Part shown: piece after piece, positions 30,033-37,290 of the stretch
How positions within the stretch are numbered: the first letter of the stretch is position 1
Layout: each line of letters starts with the position of its first letter
Assembly (NCBI GenBank): GCA_947631095.1
Contig: CANRJX010000005.1
Coordinates: 1 to 42,399, forward strand
DNA: 42,399 bases
Direction: 5' to 3'
Origin: an uncultured Wohlfahrtiimonas sp.
Lineage (GTDB): Bacteria > Pseudomonadota > Gammaproteobacteria > Cardiobacteriales > Wohlfahrtiimonadaceae
The notes under the pieces: model-generated
Seen by the model: the letters and a program-made list of their open reading frames with translations, nothing else
Database searches by the model: none
Told to the model about the DNA's origin: nothing
Position numbers and translations under genes: made by a program

Positions 30033-31565
30033 ATGAGTGTTGATTTGAAAGAGCAAGCAGTCGGTAAAATTCGTTTTAAAGAGCTTCAAAATAAAATCGT
30101 ATCAGCTGAAGAAGCCGCTTCTTGGATTAAAGATGGCATGACATTAGGAATGAGTGGATTCACTCTTTTTGGTGAGCCTAAAGTATTCCCAAGAGCATTA
30201 GCGGAACGTGCAAGCAAAGATAAAATCAAAGTCAATGTTTATACTGGCGCTTCAATGGGGCCAGATGCTGATGGTGTTTTAGCAGAAAATAAAGCAATTA
30301 ATTTGCGTATACCTTATCAAGGCAACCCAGTATTACGTAAAGAAATTAATAGTGGTGAAGCTAAGTACATTGATCAGCATTTATCACATACAGCGGAACA
30401 AATTCGCCAAGGTGTTTTGGGTGAAATTGATTATGCGGTGATTGAAATTGCAGCCATTACTGAAGATGGCCAAATTATTCCTACAGGTTCAGTGGGAAAC
30501 TCTCCGATTTTTATTGAAAAAGCAGATAATATTATCCTAGAGTTAAACGTAAGTGCTCCGGCAGCTTATGAAGGTATTCATGATATTTATGTACCTAAAG
30601 ATCAAGGTGAAAATTTACGTGAAGCAATTCCTGTATTTGACATCAGTAAGCGCATAGGCACAGTCGGTATTAAAGTTGATCCTGCAAAAGTACGCGGTAT
30701 TATTTTGTCTGATCGTCCTGACATTCCATCACCATTGTTTGAACCAACAGAAGAAACACAAGCAATTGCTGATCATTTATTAGCATTCTTAGAAAAAGAA
30801 GTCGAAGAAGGTCGCTTAACAGAAACATTGGCACCATTACAATCTGGTGTTGGTTCAGTTGCAAATGCTGTATTAAGTGGAATGAAACACTCTAAGTTTA
30901 AAGACATTACTGTTGCATCAGAAGTATTACAAGACGGTATCTTTGACTTGATTGATGCTGGTGTTGTTAAGTTTGCTGCAGCAACGGCTTTCTCATTGTC
31001 GGCTAAACGTGTTGCAACATTAGCAGAAGATTTAGAGCGTTATAAAGGTAAAGTAATTTTCAGACCACAAGAAATTACAAATCATCCTGAAGTGATTCGT
31101 CGCGTTGGTGTTATTTCGTTCAATACAGCATTAGAAGCTGATATTTATGGAAACATTAACTCAACACATGTTAACGGTACTCATATGATGAATGGTATCG
31201 GTGGTTCTGGTGACTTTGCTCGTAATGCTCGTATCACAATATTTGTGACAACTTCAACAGCTAAAAATGGTGACATTTCTGCAATTGTTCCATTTGTAAC
31301 ACATGTGGATCATACAAATCATGATGTTGATGTGATTGTAACAGAGCAAGGTTATGCTGATTTACGCGGTAAATCACCAAGAGAAATTGCCGAGTTAATC
31401 ATTGAAAACTGTGTGCATCCGAAGTTTAAAGCACAAGCTAGAGACTACGTGGAGCGCGCGAATGCTAAAGGTGGTCAAACACCTCACATCTTATCAGAAG
31501 CATTCTCATGGCATGATCACTATGCAAAACATGGCACTATGTTATTAAATGAGAAGAAAAAGTAA
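30033..31565 (+). CDS. Acetyl-CoA hydrolase/transferase family protein (succinate:acetate CoA-transferase type)
   Basis: ISAEEAASWIKDGMTLGMSGFTLFGEPKVFP, VIVTEQGYADLRGKSPREIAELIIENCVHP; SD AGGAGG. Confidence 0.9.
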   Translation: MSVDLKEQAVGKIRFKELQNKIVSAEEAASWIKDGMTLGMSGFTLFGEPKVFPRALAERASKDKIKVNVYTGASMGPDADGVLAENKAINLRIPYQGNPVLRKEINSGEAKYIDQHLSHTAEQIRQGVLGEIDYAVIEIAAITEDGQIIPTGSVGNSPIFIEKADNIILELNVSAPAAYEGIHDIYVPKDQGENLREAIPVFDISKRIGTVGIKVDPAKVRGIILSDRPDIPSPLFEPTEETQAIADHLLAFLEKEVEEGRLTETLAPLQSGVGSVANAVLSGMKHSKFKDITVASEVLQDGIFDLIDAGVVKFAAATAFSLSAKRVATLAEDLERYKGKVIFRPQEITNHPEVIRRVGVISFNTALEADIYGNINSTHVNGTHMMNGIGGSGDFARNARITIFVTTSTAKNGDISAIVPFVTHVDHTNHDVDVIVTEQGYADLRGKSPREIAELIIENCVHPKFKAQARDYVERANAKGGQTPHILSEAFSWHDHYAKHGTMLLNEKKK

Positions 31566-31593
31566 TTCTTTGATTTAAATATAAGCTTAAATA

Positions 31594-31624
31594 AAAAGCC
31601 TCTAATTATTTAGAGGCTTTTTTT
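31594..31624. terminator. Bidirectional terminator between CoA-transferase gene and allE
   Basis: AAAAAGCCTCTAA-TTA-TTTAGAGGCTTTTTTT. Confidence 0.88.
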
Positions 31625-31638
31625 AATACGAGTGATTT

Positions 31639-32424
31639 TTATAAATCAATGTCTCTATGACAATCTTTAGAGTAGATATAGCTGAAGTCCTCTTCACCTA
31701 CTTGATAGGCAACTTGAAGAGCGTAGGGGCCCATGAAGATATAATCACCTTCTTGTACAGGCATCCATTGGTTATCTAGATTATACATGCCACGACCAGA
31801 AGTGATTAAAGCGCCATGCTCTTGCACATGAGTTTCAATGTAACCATGTGAGCCACCTTTTTTAAACGTTAGGATATGCATATTCATATCAAAACCTAGT
31901 TCAGCAGGTAGCATACTTTGAAAATGCACATTTTCCATTCCTTCATAGTGCACTACTTCAACATTTTTGATGTTGTTAGAAATGACTCGTGCAGAATAGC
32001 CTTCTAATGGTACATAACGGCGTTTGTATAAAAATAATTTACTATTTTGACCATTGTTATCATTTTGTAGATACATGGTGACACCTGCAGGGCAGTAAAG
32101 ATAACCACCTTTATCTAATAAGTGTTCATCTTTATCTGAATATGCTTTGATTTTTCCTTCTAGTACAAATACGAAGGTTTCAATATCGCCACCACCAAAA
32201 CCACGAGTATTTTTACCATCAGCTTTCATATTAACAACGTAGTCAACAAATGAAGCACCCATTTTTGGTGAACCAAGAATTGTCATGTCGCAGTTTTCAA
32301 ACCCAGGAACAGTATTGTTAACCATGCCATTTGGTTCTAATAATGCACAATTACCATGTTTAACGAATGAACGAGTTTGCAACACACCGTTTGGAAAACC
32401 AAGTTGATTATTGATATAGCCCAT
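31639..32424 (-). CDS. allE: (S)-ureidoglycine aminohydrolase
   Basis: Close similarity to E. coli AllE/YlbA: ALLEPNGMVNNTVPGFENCD, LFLYKRRYVPLEGY, ELGFDMNMHILTF, SHGYIETHVQEHGA, SYIYSKDCHRD. Confidence 0.95.
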   Translation of the reverse strand: MGYINNQLGFPNGVLQTRSFVKHGNCALLEPNGMVNNTVPGFENCDMTILGSPKMGASFVDYVVNMKADGKNTRGFGGGDIETFVFVLEGKIKAYSDKDEHLLDKGGYLYCPAGVTMYLQNDNNGQNSKLFLYKRRYVPLEGYSARVISNNIKNVEVVHYEGMENVHFQSMLPAELGFDMNMHILTFKKGGSHGYIETHVQEHGALITSGRGMYNLDNQWMPVQEGDYIFMGPYALQVAYQVGEEDFSYIYSKDCHRDIDL

Positions 32425-32489
32425 TGTTATCTCCTTTAGATAAATAAAATAGTACTGTGTTTCATACTTAAATTAATGTTTTGCAGCTC

Positions 32490-33722
32490 TTATTCAAGAT
32501 ATGCCAATTCATATAATGTTTGTGCCAAAATTTTTACACCTTCAGCTAAGTCTTCAATTTTTGTTGCCTCAGCAGGATTATGGCTTACACCATTAATGCT
32601 TGGTACAAAGAACATAACTGTTGGAACTTTTGGCGAAAAAATTTGAGCATCATGCCCAGCTCCACTATGCATTATGCGAAAGTTATAATTATCGCGCTGA
32701 CAGATTGTTTCTAATTTTTGCACTAATTTTTGATCCATTGGGATAGGGTCTTCATCCATCCAACGATCAATTTCAATGATTAAGCCATGTTCTTTGGCAA
32801 TGCGTTGCATATCTGCTTCTAATTCTGTTGTGAAATCTACCAGTGCTTTTTTGTCAGTGTGACGACAATCAATTGTAAAATTAGTGTATCCCGGTACAAC
32901 GTTAACAACATTGGGTTTTGGTTCGACTTTACCAAATGTTAACACTAATGGGTCGCCGATTTTTTTTGCTTTATTGATCGATTCAAAACAGATTTGGCTG
33001 AAGCCATAGATGGTATCTTTTCTATAGCCCATAGGTGTAGTACCCGCATGGTTTGATTGACCTTTAAGAGAGACATTATAGCGGCGCTGGCCAACGATAC
33101 TATTAACAATACCAATCTGTTTGCCTTCAATTTCTAGAACATTGCCTTGTTCGATATGAATTTCTACGAATGCTTTAATATCATCGCGCATAGGTTTGGT
33201 ATTGTCTCTGAAATCAAAACCTGCGTTATGCATCGCATCAACAAATTTTATTCCTTTAGCATCAGTAATATTTACCACATCATTATTATTGGCAATGCCT
33301 ACAATATTTTTGCTTCCCCAAAATACATAAGGAAAACGGCTACCTTCTTCTTCTGCGAAAGAGACAACTTCAAGAGATCTGAGCGGCTGACCATATGTTT
33401 CTTTGAGATATTGAATGGCTAAAAATGCGGCTTCAATACCATACTGCCCATCTAAATTTCCGCCATTAACAACAGTATCTATGTGGGAACCAGATAGAAT
33501 AGATTCATTTGGGTATTTACTGCCTTCTAAGCGCCCAAATAAATTTCCTACTTCATCAAATGATGCGGTTAGTCCATGATCAATAAACTTTTGCTTTAAA
33601 GCATTTTGTGCTTCAATCCATTCTTGAGAATAGAGTAGACGAGTCATACCACCTGTCGGATCAGCACCAATTGCTGACAACCATTTGGATATATCGGTAA
33701 AACGTTCTGTAAAATTTATCAT
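32490..33722 (-). CDS. allC: Allantoate amidohydrolase
   Basis: GADPTGGMTRLLYSQEW, SGSHIDTVVNGGNLDGQYG, EEEGSRFPYVFWGSKNI, MHSGAGHDAQIF. Confidence 0.96.
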   Translation of the reverse strand: MINFTERFTDISKWLSAIGADPTGGMTRLLYSQEWIEAQNALKQKFIDHGLTASFDEVGNLFGRLEGSKYPNESILSGSHIDTVVNGGNLDGQYGIEAAFLAIQYLKETYGQPLRSLEVVSFAEEEGSRFPYVFWGSKNIVGIANNNDVVNITDAKGIKFVDAMHNAGFDFRDNTKPMRDDIKAFVEIHIEQGNVLEIEGKQIGIVNSIVGQRRYNVSLKGQSNHAGTTPMGYRKDTIYGFSQICFESINKAKKIGDPLVLTFGKVEPKPNVVNVVPGYTNFTIDCRHTDKKALVDFTTELEADMQRIAKEHGLIIEIDRWMDEDPIPMDQKLVQKLETICQRDNYNFRIMHSGAGHDAQIFSPKVPTVMFFVPSINGVSHNPAEATKIEDLAEGVKILAQTLYELAYLE

Positions 33723-33759
33723 ATATGCGCACCTAAGTTATTTATGTAGTAATAGCTAA

Positions 33760-34809
33760 TTAACTTGCAAAAGGATCTTTATGATCATAAGAGTTGATGT
33801 AAATCTCATCAGATATTAAATAATTATAAATATCATCAACGATTTCAATACCATTTTTTAATGCTTCTTTTTCAGCAAGTTCAGTATTTTGACCAGGGTA
33901 GAAAACCATATCTACTCCTTCTACAGGCTTAATGTTATTGAGTTCTTTCATCATACGGCTGATGCCTTGTCGAACCACTTCAGCACCTGCAAATCTTTCA
34001 GGATCAATAACAATATGTAACTGGGCTAAATTACGCCCTTCTTTTAAATCGTGATACATAGATGATACATTTTTACCAAATGGCAGCCCTAAAAGAACAC
34101 CTGTGAGTACATCAACCATCATCATTAAACCATAACCTTTAGGTCCCGCAATTGGTAATAATGCATGTACTGCATGAGGATCAGTGGTTGGTTTGCCTGT
34201 TGAGTCTACAGCCCAGCTGTCTGGGATTGATACATTACGTGATCGAGCATCTAAAATCTTACCCCATGCTTGTACTGTTGTTGCCATATCAAAGATAATT
34301 TTGTCATCACCTTCACCGGGTGCTGCAAATGCTATCGGATTAGTGCCAAAATATACATCTGCGCCATTAAAAGGTACTGCCATTGGATCAGATTGGCACA
34401 TTGAAATGCCAATTAATCCAGCATCTGCAGCCATTTCGACAAAGTAAGATAATGCACCACTATGACCAATTCTGCTTAAGCCAACCACAGCGACACCATT
34501 TTCTTTCGCCATAGCAATTGCTTCATCCATGGCTAACTTAGCAGCAACATGACCTGCACCATTGTCACCATGGAATATTGCACTGCATGGACCTGTTTTT
34601 TCAAAATTAAATTTAGGTGCTGTATTTGTTCCACCTTTGCTAATGCGTTCAGCATAATATTCTACACGTACAGCACCATGAGAATGGATGCCTCGTAAAT
34701 CTGCATGTACTAATACGTCAGCAACTATGTGTGCATGCTCTGTGGTTAATCCTGCTTGAGTTAATTTTGTTTTTATCAGTGAATGTAGTGTTTCGTGAGT
34801 CAACTTCAT
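33760..34809 (-). CDS. allD: Ureidoglycolate dehydrogenase
   Basis: HADLRGIHSHGAVRVEYYAERISKGGTN, SRIGHSGALSYFV, MCQSDPMAVPF; ORF-track start 34926 is too long, ATG at 34809 (MKLTHETLHSLI) has an adjacent GGAGA SD. Confidence 0.95.
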   Translation of the reverse strand: MKLTHETLHSLIKTKLTQAGLTTEHAHIVADVLVHADLRGIHSHGAVRVEYYAERISKGGTNTAPKFNFEKTGPCSAIFHGDNGAGHVAAKLAMDEAIAMAKENGVAVVGLSRIGHSGALSYFVEMAADAGLIGISMCQSDPMAVPFNGADVYFGTNPIAFAAPGEGDDKIIFDMATTVQAWGKILDARSRNVSIPDSWAVDSTGKPTTDPHAVHALLPIAGPKGYGLMMMVDVLTGVLLGLPFGKNVSSMYHDLKEGRNLAQLHIVIDPERFAGAEVVRQGISRMMKELNNIKPVEGVDMVFYPGQNTELAEKEALKNGIEIVDDIYNYLISDEIYINSYDHKDPFAS

Positions 34810-34914
34810 AGTTTTCTCCAAAATGTCTATTAAGGTAATAGGAATATCAATTATTTTAACCAAAAATGACTTGATTCTAATTAAGTATTTATGAGGTATT
34901 TGCTTTTTTATATA

Positions 34915-34953
34915 AAAAGACCGCATTGTTAGAAATAATCTAACAACACGGTC
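34915..34953 (-). terminator. Intrinsic terminator of the MFS gene (minus strand)
   Basis: Minus strand GACCGTGTTGTTAGA-TTATT-TCTAACAATGCGGTC-TTTTT; 15-nt arms with two mismatched pairs. Confidence 0.85.
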
Positions 34954-34974
34954 ATTTTATAGCTTTATTTAAAA

Positions 34975-36315
34975 TTAATATTTTTTTGATATACCTACTT
35001 CAGTCCATCCGTTATAGGCAAGTGGTAAATATGCCACAGCTATGGCAATGATAGAAATAAACCAAATATAGTAGGCAACGCCCATAGGTGTTATTTTTAG
35101 TAATGCAATTGCAACTGCTGGTGTAATCGCACTAAAGATTGCATATGAAAGATTATATGAAAATGATAATCCACTGAAGCGAATTGCAGGTGGGAACATT
35201 CTTGTTGCTATCACTGGTGGAAGTGTAGTCGCCCCAGCAAAAAATCCCATGAAAGCGTATAAAATTAATATTGTGGAAATCGTCGGATGATGTCCGAGTA
35301 CGCTATAAAATATGGCGGAACTAACGATTAAACCACCCCAGAAAAGTGTAGAAGCTTTACGTGTTTTAAGTTTATCTTCAAAAATTCCGCATGTTACACA
35401 GCCGATCACAATGAAAACTGCTGCAATTAAGCCTGCCGTTCTCGCAATAATTGGATCTATTCCATATAGACCTTGTAACACTTTAACAGGCGTAAATAAT
35501 ATGCCTAACATGACGGTTGTGGATAAAGACCATGTTAATAATCCTGTCAAAAGACACGCTAATTTATGCTTTTTCAAGACGGTAATAATTGGAATTTCTT
35601 TAGATAACGATTTATTTTTTGCCATCTCTTGGAAAACAGGTGTTTCAGATAAAAATCTGCGTAAGTAAACCGCAACTAATCCAAAAATACCACCAATAAT
35701 GAATGGAATTCTCCAAGCATAATCAGTGATTGCCGCACGGTTGTCAGCGTAGATTAAATCTATTGCGAGAGATATTGAAAAGCCTAATAATATACCGCCA
35801 GCTATACCGCCTGTTAATACCCCAATTCCTAAACCGTAGTGTTTCTTAGGTGAATGTTCTGCAATAAAGACCCAAGCCCCCGGCATTTCTCCACCAATCG
35901 CGGCTCCTTGAAATACACGAAATACAATCAAGAGAATTGGTGCCGCAATTCCGATGCTTGCATAAGTTGGCATTAAGCCGATTAATAGAGTAGGGATTGC
36001 CATCATAAATATACTTAATGTGAACATTTTTTTACGGCCAAGAGTATCACCAAAGTGTGCCATGATCATTCCACCGAAAGGTCGTGCAAGATAACCTGCT
36101 GCAAACCCACCCCAAGCAAAGATGTCACCCCAAATTCCTGCTGCAATGTCTGCTGGTAAGAATAGAGGTTTAACAACTGTTTCAATGTAGAGAGCATAGA
36201 TCACAAAATCATAGAACTCTAATGTGCCGCCGAGTGCTGCGAGGGATAAAGTTTTTTTATCTTCGCGTGTTAAGGTTTTTTCATATTTTATACTTGTGAT
36301 ACTGGCTTCAGCCAT
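34975..36315 (-). CDS. MFS transporter, metabolite:H+ symporter (MHS/ProP-like) type; substrate possibly Tyr/Phe (inferred from the leader)
   Basis: 12-TM MFS: GGTLEFYDFVIYALY, LARPFGGMIMAHFGDTLGRKKMF, FRVFQGAAIGGEMPGAWVFIAEH; SD AAAGGAG at 36328-36322. Confidence 0.9.
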   Translation of the reverse strand: MAEASITSIKYEKTLTREDKKTLSLAALGGTLEFYDFVIYALYIETVVKPLFLPADIAAGIWGDIFAWGGFAAGYLARPFGGMIMAHFGDTLGRKKMFTLSIFMMAIPTLLIGLMPTYASIGIAAPILLIVFRVFQGAAIGGEMPGAWVFIAEHSPKKHYGLGIGVLTGGIAGGILLGFSISLAIDLIYADNRAAITDYAWRIPFIIGGIFGLVAVYLRRFLSETPVFQEMAKNKSLSKEIPIITVLKKHKLACLLTGLLTWSLSTTVMLGILFTPVKVLQGLYGIDPIIARTAGLIAAVFIVIGCVTCGIFEDKLKTRKASTLFWGGLIVSSAIFYSVLGHHPTISTILILYAFMGFFAGATTLPPVIATRMFPPAIRFSGLSFSYNLSYAIFSAITPAVAIALLKITPMGVAYYIWFISIIAIAVAYLPLAYNGWTEVGISKKY

Positions 36316-36330
36316 TTGTAACTCCTTTAT

Positions 36331-36355
36331 AAAAAAAGCCCGCTATTTGCGGGCT
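36331..36355 (-). terminator. Attenuator terminator immediately upstream of the MFS SD
   Basis: Minus strand AGCCCGC-AAATA-GCGGGCT-TTTTTT (7 bp perfect), then ATAAAGGAGTTACAAATG (SD + start of MFS). Confidence 0.88.
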
Positions 36356-36407
36356 CTGGGTAATTTTTTGTTGGTTTATTTTATACAATAAAAAATTCCG
36401 AGTCCCG
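36350..36407 (-). promoter_or_regulatory. Predicted antiterminator pairing
   Basis: 36407-36398 CGGG(A)CTCGG can pair with 36359-36350 CC(A)GAGCCCG: 9 bp with two single-A bulges, mutually exclusive with the terminator hairpin. Confidence 0.7.
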
Positions 36408-36458
36408 TTAGGATTCGAAGTAGTAATAAAAATAAACAGCAACGATTATCTTGTTCAT
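36408..36458 (-). CDS. Putative aromatic-amino-acid leader peptide MNKIIVAVYFYYYFES
   Basis: ATG AAC AAG ATA ATC GTT GCT GTT TAT TTT TAT TAC TAC TTC GAA TCC TAA; six consecutive Tyr/Phe codons, stop codon abuts the antiterminator arm; alternative ATG at 36464 (MT + same); no clear Shine-Dalgarno. Confidence 0.65.
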   Translation of the reverse strand: MNKIIVAVYFYYYFES

Positions 36459-36513
36459 GGTCATAATTTTTACAATGCTTTTCTGTAAAAAGCAATAGTA
36501 TTGATTAAAATAT

Positions 36514-36846
36514 TTAATGAGCAGATGATTGTGAAAAAAGTTGAATAATTAAAACACCGATTAAAATAAAAGAGATGCCTATAATTGCTGGCCAATCAAG
36601 CTTCTGCTGATAGATAAAATAAGCGGCGATTGTGACAGCAACGATACCTATACCAGACCATAGAGCATAAGCGATTCCTATAGGAATGCTTCGCAGCGTT
36701 AAACTTAAAAAGTAAAAAGCACCGCCATATCCTACTAAAGTAATGATTGAGGGAACCAGTTTGGTAAAGTTTTGACTGGATTTAAGAGTTGTAGTTGCAA
36801 TAACTTCTAAAACAATCGCGACCAATAAAAAAATAAAATTTTGCAT
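36514..36846 (-). CDS. Small multidrug resistance (SMR) family transporter, EmrE-like
   Basis: LEVIATTTLKSSQNFTKLVPSI...IPIGIAYALWSGIGIVAVT, four TM helices with conserved Glu. Confidence 0.92.
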   Translation of the reverse strand: MQNFIFLLVAIVLEVIATTTLKSSQNFTKLVPSIITLVGYGGAFYFLSLTLRSIPIGIAYALWSGIGIVAVTIAAYFIYQQKLDWPAIIGISFILIGVLIIQLFSQSSAH

Positions 36847-36932
36847 AGTGCAATGAATCTCATTAGTAAATTATAAAAATAAAGAAATTTATTATATAAC
36901 GTAAATAATTTATGCAGTGTAGTAATAAAAAA

Positions 36933-36968
36933 TTGACATTAACAATAACTGTACTATCATGCTAGTAC
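36933..36968 (+). promoter_or_regulatory. Promoter of the trpR-like/trpXYZ-like operon with overlapping TrpR-type operator
   Basis: TTGACA (36933-36938), 16 bp, TATCAT (36955-36960); operator GTACTATCATGCTAGTAC (36951-36968), 8/9 symmetric pairs, 13/18 identical to the symmetrised E. coli trp operator GTACTAGTTAACTAGTAC. Confidence 0.8.
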
Positions 36969-36985
36969 ATTTAGTGGGGGTGTTA

Positions 36986-37270
36986 ATGAAAAATGATGAT
37001 TATGAAGCACTATGTGAAGCATTAGTCTCGATTGATAACAAAGAAAGCATGAATAATTTTTTAAAAGATTTATGCACACCGAATGAATATGCAGCGTTTG
37101 TAGAGCGCTGGAGAGTATGTAAACTTCTTGCAACAGAGCAGTATTCATATCGTGAAATACATGCAAAAACAGGCGCAAGTTTAACCACAATTGGTCGCGT
37201 GGCTCGGTTTTTAAAAGATGAGACAAACGATGGGTATAAATCAGTTTTAGAGAAAATTAATCAAAAATAA
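36986..37270 (+). CDS. TrpR/YerC-YecD family transcriptional regulator
   Basis: DLCTPNEYAAFVERWRVCKLLATEQYSYREIHAKTGASLTTIGRVARFLKD aligns with the TrpR HTH region; ORF-track start 36959 falls in the operator/promoter, ATG 36986 has a GGGGG-type SD. Confidence 0.88.
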   Translation: MKNDDYEALCEALVSIDNKESMNNFLKDLCTPNEYAAFVERWRVCKLLATEQYSYREIHAKTGASLTTIGRVARFLKDETNDGYKSVLEKINQK

Positions 37271-37290
37271 TGATATTTAGGAGTAATTAT

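Noticed and set aside
34184-34447. Antisense ORF over allD; similar antisense ORFs over typA, allC, MFS, uup, argS and the TrpX-like gene
   Set aside because: Long antisense frames without SD or conserved sequence, overlapping confident genes.
34810-34926. N-terminal extension of AllD (MRSFYIKKQIPHKYLIRIKSF...) in the ORF track
   Set aside because: It starts at the MFS terminator and has no similarity to AllD; ATG 34809 with adjacent SD matches the E. coli N-terminus.
36398-36420. TTCGAATCCTAACGGGACTCGGA (minus strand) resembles the T-loop/acceptor 3' end of a tRNA
   Set aside because: No matching 5' T-stem, anticodon arm or D-arm upstream and no CCA; the stretch is better explained as the end of the leader ORF plus the antiterminator arm.
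36957-37226. Antisense ORFs over the trpR-like gene (36957..37226 and 37000..37188, minus)
   Set aside because: No SD, low-complexity translations, and the plus-strand ORF is a clear TrpR-family protein.
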